IMG/VR virus record: IMGVR_UViG_3300024314_000455
Location: 1-21,164 of that record
Length of the DNA stretch: 21,164 bases
From: a virus
Strand: one strand, 5' to 3'
Below, piece by piece: positions 6,586-13,479 of the stretch (its first letter is position 1; every line of letters starts with the position of its first letter). Position numbers and translations under genes: made by a program. A model generated the notes under the pieces. The model was not told where the DNA came from and did no database searches. It saw only the letters and a list, made by a program, of their open reading frames with translations.

Positions 6586-7607
6586 ATGTCTAACCACCTT
6601 GTGTTGTTTAATGTCCAATTAACTACCTCAGCAATACGTTGTTGTACTGGCTTTGGTTCCCATCCCATTTCTTTCATTCTATTACCACTTAAAGCATATC
6701 GTAAATCATGCCCTGGCCTTGAACTATGGAAATCCATAAACTCATAATTAAGTGGCTTATCTTGAGCATCAGCAATCATTTGAGCTAGTTCTAAATTATT
6801 TAATTCAGTTGCACCACAAATATTAAACTTTGGACATTTGACGCCAGAGTTATTAGTAATATTAAGTGTACCCTCATGTTCTAATAAAAACAGAGTTGCA
6901 TCTGCCACATCTTCGGCATGGATATAATGACGAGATCCTGGGATTGTTTTTGACGCATCACTATGGATTGTTACCTTACCACCATCTCGTACATTACGAA
7001 TAGTCATAGGAATAAATTTTTCAGGATGCTGTCTTTCGCCAAATACATTCATAGTATGTGTAATATAGATTGGCATGTTATAAGAATTTTGATATGCTAC
7101 ACAAAGCTCTTCAGCACCAGCCTTTGAAGCCGAGTACGGATTAGTTGAATTGTAACGATCGTATTCATCATAGTTAACACCTTCTGGCGCTGGACCAAAT
7201 ACTTCATCAGTTGAGAAATATAGGAAGCGTTCAAGGTTTTCTTGTTTACGTGCAAACTCTAAAATGTTACATGTACCGACAACATTATCCATAACAAATT
7301 CCATTGGAAAATCAATAGAACGATCTACGTGTGAACCCGCAGCCAAATGTGCTACAATATCAATTGGTCCAATATCAGCAATAAGCATTGGATTAAATTC
7401 AGCTTTTAAATCGTGGAAAATTGTACGAAGACGTTTGCGTTCTTCTGCAGTACGTTCTTGTAAGAGATCATGTAATCTGTTTAAATTACCGCTATAATCC
7501 AAACGATCAACTGTAATAATTTCCCAGTCGGTTTGTTTAAGTACTCGGTTAATTAAGTGGTGTGCGATAAAACCACCACCGCCGGTAATCAGAATTCTTT
7601 TTGACAT
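6582..7607 (-). CDS. dTDP-glucose 4,6-dehydratase-like (RmlB-type) SDR enzyme
   Basis: The 341-residue protein is an extended short-chain dehydrogenase. It opens with ILITGGGGFIAHHL (5-18, NAD-binding), then HLAAGSHVDRSIDFP (87-101), the catalytic TDE triad FSTDEVFGP (131-139) and YSASK (Tyr158, Lys162). The TDE set is specific to NDP-glucose 4,6-dehydratases rather than epimerases, so the likely reaction is NDP-hexose to 4-keto-6-deoxy-hexose. Length (341) fits RmlB (about 350). A strong ribosome binding site (AAGGAGAT) precedes ATG 7607. It is the first gene after the late promoter and hairpin at 7641-7679 and so heads the sugar cassette. Whether the nucleotide is dTDP, UDP or GDP is not known. 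Confidence 0.92.
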   Translation of the reverse strand: MSKRILITGGGGFIAHHLINRVLKQTDWEIITVDRLDYSGNLNRLHDLLQERTAEERKRLRTIFHDLKAEFNPMLIADIGPIDIVAHLAAGSHVDRSIDFPMEFVMDNVVGTCNILEFARKQENLERFLYFSTDEVFGPAPEGVNYDEYDRYNSTNPYSASKAGAEELCVAYQNSYNMPIYITHTMNVFGERQHPEKFIPMTIRNVRDGGKVTIHSDASKTIPGSRHYIHAEDVADATLFLLEHEGTLNITNNSGVKCPKFNICGATELNNLELAQMIADAQDKPLNYEFMDFHSSRPGHDLRYALSGNRMKEMGWEPKPVQQRIAEVVNWTLNNTRWLDI

Positions 7608-7640
7608 AATATCTCCTTCATCAAAATCATAGTGTAAGAA

Positions 7641-7660
7641 CCTCCCAGCGAACTGAGAGG
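7641..7660 (-). terminator. UUCG-loop hairpin between porin-like gene and RmlB-like gene
   Basis: The minus-strand RNA reads CCTCTCAG-TTCG-CTGGGAGG: an 8-bp stem with one G-T wobble closed around the very stable UUCG tetraloop. T4 and its relatives use UUCG hairpins widely at gene ends. It could be the terminator of the upstream nrd-hemA-porin unit, or a 5'-leader stabiliser for the transcript from the late promoter at 7672-7679. The following bases are only weakly U-rich, so termination is not assured. Confidence 0.65.
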
Positions 7661-7671
7661 CTTGTTAAGTT

Positions 7672-7679
7672 TATTTATA
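7672..7679 (-). promoter_or_regulatory. T4-type late promoter (TATAAATA) for the sugar cassette
   Basis: An exact TATAAATA on the minus strand lies immediately before the stop codon end of the porin-like gene and about 65 nt upstream of the RmlB-like ATG. It matches the T4 gp55 sigma late -10 consensus; no -35 element is needed. It lies in one of the few intergenic gaps, as do three other exact copies in the window. Confidence 0.68.
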
Positions 7680-7680
7680 A

Positions 7681-8625
7681 TTAAAATTTATATTTAATTG
7701 TTGCCTTTACACTATCATCAATGTTTGATGTTTGGCCAGTCCATGGGCTTACTTGTACCTTATCATTATGGTAATAAAGACCTAACTCTACTGGACCTTT
7801 TGTATGGATGGCTGCTAGGTAATTATATGTAAATCCTAAATCATCATCTGTTACATTATGCGCAGTAAACATTAATTCTTTACTATAGTTATACATAATA
7901 CCATAATCTTTACGAGTATTTTCTTTATCTTCCCATTGCTCATATCCTAGACCAATTGGAATACCCATTCGATGGAATGATGTACCGACTGCCATACCTT
8001 TTTGTGTTTCACCGTCTTCTGTATCAATTTGCATATATGATACGTCAACAATTTTTGCACGGGCAGTTACACCGTAATACATTGCTTTTGATTCCGGATC
8101 CCAAGCAACTACACCACCATATGGCATATCTCTTTTTAAACGATATGAATTAAATTCAAATTCGTCATTGTGATCCCATCCACCAAATGCTAATACTACT
8201 TTTTCTCGGTGGTCAATACGTGAGTTCTGTTTCGTAATAATAACTGGTGCACCAATTTTTGCTGTCTTAGCAAATCCTAAACGCTGAGCGTCTGTTTCAC
8301 CAACATATAATCTTGCTCCACCGATACCAAGACCCATTTGTTTCTCAGTAATTGTATTATCTAATGTACGATCTAACGCATAGTTTGTATCAAACCGCGC
8401 AGAAAAACCTGACCAATTTGCCAATGGATGGTCGAGATCTGTTTCATAACCTGCCATTGCTTCAAATCGAGTGTCTACATGACCTTCTGTATTCGTGTCG
8501 TCAATGTAGATTTCAAATGTACCATTAATGAAAGGACCATCTTTTGCTTCTGTATGGTCATGTCCACCAGCCATGGCACCTGATGCCATAAGTGATGCGA
8601 TAATAGTACTTGTAAATATTTTCAT
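7681..8625 (-). CDS. outer-membrane beta-barrel protein (porin-like) with signal peptide
   Basis: The 314-residue protein starts with a signal peptide (MKIFTSTIIASLMASGAMA, cut near residue 19). The rest consists of alternating hydrophobic/polar strands (FEIYIDDT, ARLYVGET, MYYGVTARAKIVDVSYMQ, GIMYNYSK, FTYNYLAAI, VELGLYYHND) and ends in KATIKYKF, with the C-terminal Phe used as an outer-membrane assembly signal. These are features of a Gram-negative porin barrel, and its length is near classical porins. A His-rich HDHTEAKDG stretch follows the cleavage site. The ribosome binding site AAGGAAT lies in the end of the DUF454 gene, two bases before this ATG. Possible roles are nutrient uptake during infection, receptor substitution or superinfection exclusion. 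The barrel call is good; the role is inference. Confidence 0.83.
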   Translation of the reverse strand: MKIFTSTIIASLMASGAMAGGHDHTEAKDGPFINGTFEIYIDDTNTEGHVDTRFEAMAGYETDLDHPLANWSGFSARFDTNYALDRTLDNTITEKQMGLGIGGARLYVGETDAQRLGFAKTAKIGAPVIITKQNSRIDHREKVVLAFGGWDHNDEFEFNSYRLKRDMPYGGVVAWDPESKAMYYGVTARAKIVDVSYMQIDTEDGETQKGMAVGTSFHRMGIPIGLGYEQWEDKENTRKDYGIMYNYSKELMFTAHNVTDDDLGFTYNYLAAIHTKGPVELGLYYHNDKVQVSPWTGQTSNIDDSVKATIKYKF

Positions 8626-8627
8626 TT

Positions 8628-9056
8628 CTATTCCTTATTCTTTAACCAGCCAATTTTTTCACCGGCTTCAAGTCGACGTTCTGCTTCCGCTTTAGTACCT
8701 GGGTAACGCCATGCCCAAATAACGATTAATGCAAATGTAATAAACATGTATAATGTTGCTTTTACATTTCCTGTTCCAAAGAACATAAATCCTAATGATG
8801 TTGACATTACTGCAACCATTAAGTATTTTGCTTTTTGAGGGTAAACTCGTAATCTAGACCAGTTTTTAACAAATGGACCAAACCTTGGGTGGTTCATAAT
8901 CCAGTTATGTAAACGGTCGGAGGACTTGGCAAAACAAAACGTTGCCCCTAAAATAGGTGTACTCCATGGTAGTCCGGGCAGTATTACACCAAGATAGGCA
9001 ACGCCTACCAAAAGGATGCCCAATACAAACCAAAAGGCTTTTTTAATCTTAATCAT
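8628..9056 (-). CDS. DUF454 (YbaN-like) inner-membrane protein
   Basis: The start at 9056 follows AAAAGGAAG at good spacing and gives 142 residues beginning directly with the first membrane helix, as in E. coli YbaN. The alternative ATG at 9101, which overlaps the hemA stop, would add 15 polar residues. The sequence shows IKKAFWFVLGILLVGVAYLG, then GVILPGLPWSTPIL, CFAKSSDRLHNWIMNHPRFGPFVKNW (family signature: FAxSSxRxxxW and FGxxxxxW), then two more hydrophobic helices and a basic/acidic tail ending GWLKNKE. DUF454 proteins are small inner-membrane proteins of poorly known function. Its position between hemA and a porin-like gene hints at a link with tetrapyrrole or metal handling, which is inference. 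Confidence 0.87.
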   Translation of the reverse strand: MIKIKKAFWFVLGILLVGVAYLGVILPGLPWSTPILGATFCFAKSSDRLHNWIMNHPRFGPFVKNWSRLRVYPQKAKYLMVAVMSTSLGFMFFGTGNVKATLYMFITFALIVIWAWRYPGTKAEAERRLEAGEKIGWLKNKE

Positions 9057-9097
9057 AATATCTTCCTTTTTACTGAAAAAAGCGTATTCTAATTGAT

Positions 9098-10294
9098 TCA
9101 TTTCAATACTTCTTTCAGAGCTTCAACTAATTCTACCATCATTATATCGGTATGGTATGGAGTAGGTGCGATACGTAATCGCTCTGTACCTTGTTCCACT
9201 GTTGGAGAATTAATCGGTTGTATGTATATACCGAATTCGTTTATCAATCTATCCGAAGCTTCTTTGCATTTAAACGCATCATTGACCATCACTGGTATAA
9301 TGTGAGTGCAAGCGTTCGGATGAATGTTTATTCCTGCATCAATAAGCATGCCTTTAAGTTTGGCAACGCGTTCCTGATGTTTTTCTCTAAGGGAATTGTG
9401 ATCCTTTAGATAATTTATACTGGCGAGAGCCCCAGCACATATGACTGGTGACATACTGGTAGTGAATATGAACCCACTGGCAGTAGATCTAATAGCGTCA
9501 ATAATTGTTTGATTACCTGCAATGTAACCTCCTTGGACGCCGTATGCTTTGCCTAATGTACCGTTGACGATGTCGATACTACCAGAGTCTAAGTTTAGTT
9601 CTTCACAATACCCAGCGCCGGTTTTACCATAAAGACCTACTGCATGAACTTCATCTATATAAGTCATTGCCTTATATTTATATGCCAGATCCACTATAGA
9701 TTTTATAGGTGATACATCTCCATCCATTGAATATATTGACTCAAATACAATTACAGGATTAAGTTTGCGTTTGATAGCTAGTTTGAGTTTCTTTTCTAAA
9801 TCGTCCATATCGTTATGTTCAAATATTAGTTTCTCTGCTCTACTATTTACCATACCCATAATAATTGAGGCATGGTTCTTACTATCAGAAACAAAACATA
9901 AGTTTGGTATAATTTTAGATAAAGCAATAAGTGACCATTCATTTGCAACATATGCACTTGTAAATACCAAAGCTGATTGAGATTTATGTAGGGATGCTAT
10001 CTCGCGTTCTAGGGTAACGTGATAATGTGATGTTCCACCTATATTACGAGTACCACCTGATCCAGCACCTGTCTGATCCAAAGCAGTATGCATTGAATCA
10101 ATAACATATGGATTTTGACCCATTCCTAAATAATCATTAGAACACCAATTGACTATGTTTTTTGGAGCATATTTGCCATACCATATTGAACGAGGGAAAG
10201 ACCCTCGCTCTCTAAGTATATCGTTAAAGACTCTGTATCTGCCATCGGCTTTAAATTCTTTAACTGTATTTTCAAAATATTTCAGGTAGTTCAT
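9098..10294 (-). CDS. hemA: 5-aminolevulinate synthase
   Basis: The 398-residue protein is full length for ALA synthase (about 400). It condenses glycine and succinyl-CoA to 5-aminolevulinate using PLP, the first step of heme synthesis by the Shemin route of Alphaproteobacteria. Signatures include [11 protein letters not shown] (49-59), [17 protein letters not shown] (76-92), the PLP-contacting [10 protein letters not shown] (214-223), the Schiff-base lysine in [12 protein letters not shown] (Lys249), and the C-terminal [21 protein letters not shown] motif specific to ALAS rather than to KBL or AONS relatives. All expected catalytic positions are present. It begins four bases after the nrdA stop and overlaps the next start, so it is in the nrd transcription unit. 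I recall that viral ALAS genes have been reported from aquatic phage sequences. Confidence 0.96.
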   Translation of the reverse strand: MNYLKYFENTVKEFKADGRYRVFNDILRERGSFPRSIWYGKYAPKNIVNWCSNDYLGMGQNPYVIDSMHTALDQTGAGSGGTRNIGGTSHYHVTLEREIASLHKSQSALVFTSAYVANEWSLIALSKIIPNLCFVSDSKNHASIIMGMVNSRAEKLIFEHNDMDDLEKKLKLAIKRKLNPVIVFESIYSMDGDVSPIKSIVDLAYKYKAMTYIDEVHAVGLYGKTGAGYCEELNLDSGSIDIVNGTLGKAYGVQGGYIAGNQTIIDAIRSTASGFIFTTSMSPVICAGALASINYLKDHNSLREKHQERVAKLKGMLIDAGINIHPNACTHIIPVMVNDAFKCKEASDRLINEFGIYIQPINSPTVEQGTERLRIAPTPYHTDIMMVELVEALKEVLK

Positions 10295-10297
10295 AAT

Positions 10298-11998
10298 TTA
10301 AGCTTCACATGCCGCGCAATCTGCGCCCATAGAAACGCGTTTACGAGTTAACGATTGAGCTGCTGACATTGAGTAAGCGTAATATAAACTTTTTACACCC
10401 ATCTCATTTGCATACAGATATAAAGCATTAATGTCTTTAACTGTCATATCTGGGTCAAGCATCAAGTTTAAACTTTGAGATTGGTCAATGTATTCTTGTC
10501 GAATAGCAGCTTGGTCAATAATAGTATTTGGACTAATCTCTGAGAATGTTTTAAATACTGAACGTTCGTCTTCAGTTAAGAACTCAAGGTGTTGAACTGA
10601 ACCATCACGATTTTTAATTGACTCCCATACGTCTGGTGTATCTTGTTCTTTTGCTATTAATAATTCTTTTAAATATGGATTACGAATAGTAACTTTCATT
10701 TTAGCTAAATCTTTAACATAGGCATTAGAAAATTCTGGTTCAATAGATTGTGATACTTGACCAAGGATAAAGCTTGATGATTTGGTAGGAGCAATAGCCA
10801 TCGTTGTAGTATTACGCATTCCATAACCTTCAAGTAATTCTGGTTCACCTAATGTTTTGGCCATCTGACGAGAAGCTTCATATGATTTTTCTTGCATCGT
10901 TTTGGCAATTTCAAGGTTTAATTGAGCAGCTTCTTTTGAGTCAAAGGAAATCATTTTAGATTGTAAATGAGAATGCCATCCTAAAATACCAGCGCCAAGA
11001 GCACGGTGTTTCATAGCAAAGTCACGAGCACGTTTCATGTAAATTTGACCTGTAGTCTTGCGAACAAATTCTTCACATACTGTGTCAAGGAACATAGTCA
11101 ATGTTTCAATCGCGTCTGTTTCTTTGATTTCATCCCAATGTAAAACATTAAGAGAAGACAATACACACGTAAACGTTTCCTCGTGCGAAGATGGTAATGC
11201 AATTTCAGCACACATATTTGAAGCGTGTACTCTCATATCCTTATCTTTATATACTTGTGGTCGACCATCGTTTACATTGTCTGAAAATAGAATATAAGGG
11301 AAACCAATTTCAGAACGACGTTGTAGTACCTTTGCCCATAGACGACGTTTGTCTGGATCTCCAGCTTTCATTTCATCAATGAATTTGTTACTAACATTGA
11401 TACCTGTTGTTAACCCTTGGATAGGATTACCTTCTGTACCAATATCCAAAAACTCATCAGCATCTGGATGTTCAATATCTTGGTAAGCAGCAAAGAAACC
11501 ACGACGTACTGAACCTTGAGATACAACTGACGCCAATGTATCATACATCTGCATAAAGTGTACTGAACCTGAAGATTCACCTGAGTCTCTGATACCAGCA
11601 CCACGATGCCTGATTGCTCCAAAGTAACCTGATGTACCACCACCGTTTTTCATTAACATACCATTTTCGGCATGACCAAACAAAATGGCTTGCATACTAT
11701 CATCAATGTACGAACCAAAACATGATACTGGTAAACCTCGTTCTTTACCATAGTTAGCCCAAATAGGTGATGCTAATGAATAAAATCCACGACTCATATA
11801 GTCATAAAATTTATCAGCAAAGCCATCGTAGTTGGCTTTACCTGTTTTTGTCTTTGCCATGTCCTTTAAATACCATTCAGCTTTATCAGCAATAAAACGT
11901 ATTCTGTCTTGTGGCTTTTCTTTTTCTTCTAAATAACCGCGCGACAAAAATGTCTTGGAGTCATCATTTAGCCAATAGAATTTTTTGTATTTTCTCAT
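10298..11998 (-). CDS. nrdA: class I ribonucleotide reductase large subunit, no ATP-cone
   Basis: The 566-residue protein makes dNDPs for phage DNA synthesis. Catalytic features visible are the redox cysteines in PVSCFGS (Cys93) and FTCVLSSLNV (Cys278), the active-site NMCAEIALPS (Asn261, Cys263, Glu265), the radical-transfer tyrosine pair in SLYYAYSMS, and a C-terminal CAAC thiol relay (Cys561, Cys564). The finger-loop region with GGGTSGYFGAIRHRGAGI is intact. T4 and E. coli NrdA are about 750-760 residues with an N-terminal ATP-cone; this one starts directly with MRKYKKFYWLNDDSKTFLSR and has none. The regulatory cone is instead on the partner NrdB. The start has a weak AGAAAGAT upstream; the gene follows nrdB by 11 nt. 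Confidence 0.95.
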   Translation of the reverse strand: MRKYKKFYWLNDDSKTFLSRGYLEEKEKPQDRIRFIADKAEWYLKDMAKTKTGKANYDGFADKFYDYMSRGFYSLASPIWANYGKERGLPVSCFGSYIDDSMQAILFGHAENGMLMKNGGGTSGYFGAIRHRGAGIRDSGESSGSVHFMQMYDTLASVVSQGSVRRGFFAAYQDIEHPDADEFLDIGTEGNPIQGLTTGINVSNKFIDEMKAGDPDKRRLWAKVLQRRSEIGFPYILFSDNVNDGRPQVYKDKDMRVHASNMCAEIALPSSHEETFTCVLSSLNVLHWDEIKETDAIETLTMFLDTVCEEFVRKTTGQIYMKRARDFAMKHRALGAGILGWHSHLQSKMISFDSKEAAQLNLEIAKTMQEKSYEASRQMAKTLGEPELLEGYGMRNTTTMAIAPTKSSSFILGQVSQSIEPEFSNAYVKDLAKMKVTIRNPYLKELLIAKEQDTPDVWESIKNRDGSVQHLEFLTEDERSVFKTFSEISPNTIIDQAAIRQEYIDQSQSLNLMLDPDMTVKDINALYLYANEMGVKSLYYAYSMSAAQSLTRKRVSMGADCAACEA

Positions 11999-12009
11999 AA
12001 TATATCTTT

Positions 12010-13302
12010 CTAAAAAAGGTCATCCTCGGTGAAGGCCTTGGTTTTCTTTGAATAAGCGGTTGAACGCTTGACGAAAAAGTCAACATTTTTGGTACTCAGG
12101 ATTTCTTCTACAAACCAGTCAGTACTTGCGACCGCCTCTTCGTCTACCTCATATAAAGGCTTCATATCAATAGCTTTCAACGATTGATTGAAACGATGTT
12201 TTAGGAATTCTTTTACTGTTGCTTTTGGTAAAAAGTCTAAATCGTGGTCGGCATAAATCCAATCAACGATAGCAGACTCTGCTTTGAATGCGTCACGGCA
12301 AAGACGATTAACTTCATTGTTACTATCTTTGTCGAACCAATCTGGGTTTTCTTCTCTAATAATATTCACGAGTTCAAAACCAAAACGTGCGTGAATATCC
12401 TCTTCTTTTGATGTTGCTTCAACGGCGTTTGAAATACCTTTGAGAACATTCTTGTGTTTATTGAAAGCCATCATAATAAGGAATTGGCTAAACAATGAAA
12501 CGTTTTCCACAAACATAGAGAATAGAATAATTTTGTGGAAATAGTCTTTATCATCTGCTGGGGCACCGATTGATTGCTCAAGGTAAGCGATACGCTTTTT
12601 CATAGCCGGTACTTCGACTACCTTTTCAAACTCTTCATTAAGACCCATAATTTCAATCAGATTTGAATATGCATCAGCATGACGTACTTCTGACTCGCCA
12701 AACGTAATTCCTACTGCAGCTACTTCTGGCTTAGGGAAACGATCGCCAATCTTTGCCCAAAATGTTTTAACCGCGACCTCAATCTGAGAAATAGCCAACA
12801 TAGCTTTCTTTACGATTTCAACTTCTGGTTCTGACATTTTAACTTTCATATCTTGGATATCTGAAGAGTAATTAAACTCTGTATGTACCCAATATGAATG
12901 ACGAATAGCATCAGTAAATTCTACCAGCTGAGGATATTCGTATGGTTTAAGGCTTGTGCGTTTACGAAAAATGTCAGGTTTATTGTTAAAACGAAACAAG
13001 ATATATTCACGCGCCAAATCGTGCAATCCCATATCCATAATAACATTTTCAACTGTCTTGTGAATAGTATCAACGTCTACGATAACATCAGTTGATTCAT
13101 TATTGATAGCTTCAACTACCTCTGAAGTAATTTCACTTGATAAGTTTTTACTTCTGATTCCAATACCTTTCATTGCTTTATCTACAGCATGCGTAATTTT
13201 ATTTTTATCGAAGTCCTTAGTGGTTCCGTTCCTTTTAGTTACATAACTAACTAGTCTAGGTAATTCTACTACGTTTGAAATTGGTTGGGTATTTTCTAAC
13301 AT
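12010..13302 (-). CDS. nrdB: ribonucleotide reductase small subunit with N-terminal ATP-cone
   Basis: The 430-residue protein has two parts. Residues about 14-107 form an ATP-cone (VTKRNGTTKDFDKNKITHAV, then VENVIMDMGLHDLAREYILF), the allosteric dATP/ATP-sensing domain usually found on NrdA. Residues about 120-430 are the ferritin-like radical subunit: metal ligands Glu175 (SQIEVAVK), Glu205 and His208 (SEVRHADAY), Glu266 (VENVSLF), Glu301 and His304 (EEDIHARFG), and the radical tyrosine Tyr212. The C-terminal TEDDLF tail is the type that docks into NrdA. The ATP-cone-on-NrdB arrangement is known in a minority of class I enzymes (Leeuwenhoekiella blandensis NrdB is the studied case). A sigma70 promoter, a late box and inverted repeats lie upstream at 13387-13454. 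Confidence 0.95.
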   Translation of the reverse strand: MLENTQPISNVVELPRLVSYVTKRNGTTKDFDKNKITHAVDKAMKGIGIRSKNLSSEITSEVVEAINNESTDVIVDVDTIHKTVENVIMDMGLHDLAREYILFRFNNKPDIFRKRTSLKPYEYPQLVEFTDAIRHSYWVHTEFNYSSDIQDMKVKMSEPEVEIVKKAMLAISQIEVAVKTFWAKIGDRFPKPEVAAVGITFGESEVRHADAYSNLIEIMGLNEEFEKVVEVPAMKKRIAYLEQSIGAPADDKDYFHKIILFSMFVENVSLFSQFLIMMAFNKHKNVLKGISNAVEATSKEEDIHARFGFELVNIIREENPDWFDKDSNNEVNRLCRDAFKAESAIVDWIYADHDLDFLPKATVKEFLKHRFNQSLKAIDMKPLYEVDEEAVASTDWFVEEILSTKNVDFFVKRSTAYSKKTKAFTEDDLF

Positions 13303-13386
13303 CCTTGGCGCCTCTTTATATGTTAATGTGTGTAAACAAAGTGGTACCCAAAGGGCACTACATTGCTTATTCTAATTGGATATTCA

Positions 13387-13403
13387 TTGACCGCTGAAGT
13401 CAA
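13387..13403 (-). repeat. inverted repeat TTGAC-N7-GTCAA in the nrdB leader
   Basis: The plus strand reads TTGAC, seven bases, GTCAA. It lies about 85 nt upstream of the nrdB ATG and just downstream of the predicted transcription start. A near copy with N6 spacing overlaps the -35 box (13439-13454). It could be an operator half of a repressor pair, or a small RNA hairpin. Confidence 0.45.
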
Positions 13404-13413
13404 CTGGTAGCTG

Positions 13414-13421
13414 TATTTATA
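13414..13421 (-). promoter_or_regulatory. T4-type late box (TATAAATA) upstream of nrdB
   Basis: An exact TATAAATA on the minus strand lies five bases downstream of the sigma70 -10 box for the same gene. A late promoter could keep nrdB-nrdA-hemA-DUF454-porin on after the host-type promoter is shut off. The AT-rich position means chance occurrence cannot be excluded. Confidence 0.5.
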
Positions 13422-13425
13422 ACTT

Positions 13426-13454
13426 ACTATACCATATATTGACGCAAATGTCAA
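13426..13454 (-). promoter_or_regulatory. sigma70-type promoter for nrdB-nrdA-hemA-DUF454-porin
   Basis: Minus strand: TTGACA (13454-13449), 17-nt spacer, TATAGT (13431-13426). Directly upstream of the -35 is the A/T-only palindrome AAAAATAACTTATTTTT (13456-13472), which is in the position of an UP element. The -35 is one arm of TTGACATTTGCGTCAA (13439-13454), a possible operator. The leader is about 115 nt. Confidence 0.8.
13439..13454 (-). repeat. inverted repeat TTGAC-N6-GTCAA over the nrdB -35 box
   Basis: The 16-base element TTGACATTTGCGTCAA has perfect 5-bp arms and covers the -35 hexamer and the start of the spacer. With the copy at 13387-13403 it brackets the transcription start, a usual arrangement for repressor operators. 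It does not match the NrdR box. Confidence 0.45.
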
Positions 13455-13479
13455 TAAAAATAAGTTATTTTTGGAAACA

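Noticed and set aside
9675-9682. Exact TATAAATA on the minus strand
   Set aside because: It lies in the middle of the hemA coding region with no gene start nearby; a chance match in AT-rich sequence is more likely.
11083-11088. TTGACA hexamer on the minus strand inside nrdA
   Set aside because: No -10-like hexamer is found 16-18 bases downstream, and it lies within coding sequence.
13456-13472. A/T-only palindrome AAAAATAACTTATTTTT as a terminator of thyX
   Set aside because: It has no G/C pairs and only a one-base centre, so a stable RNA hairpin is unlikely. Its place directly upstream of the nrdB -35 box fits an UP element better.
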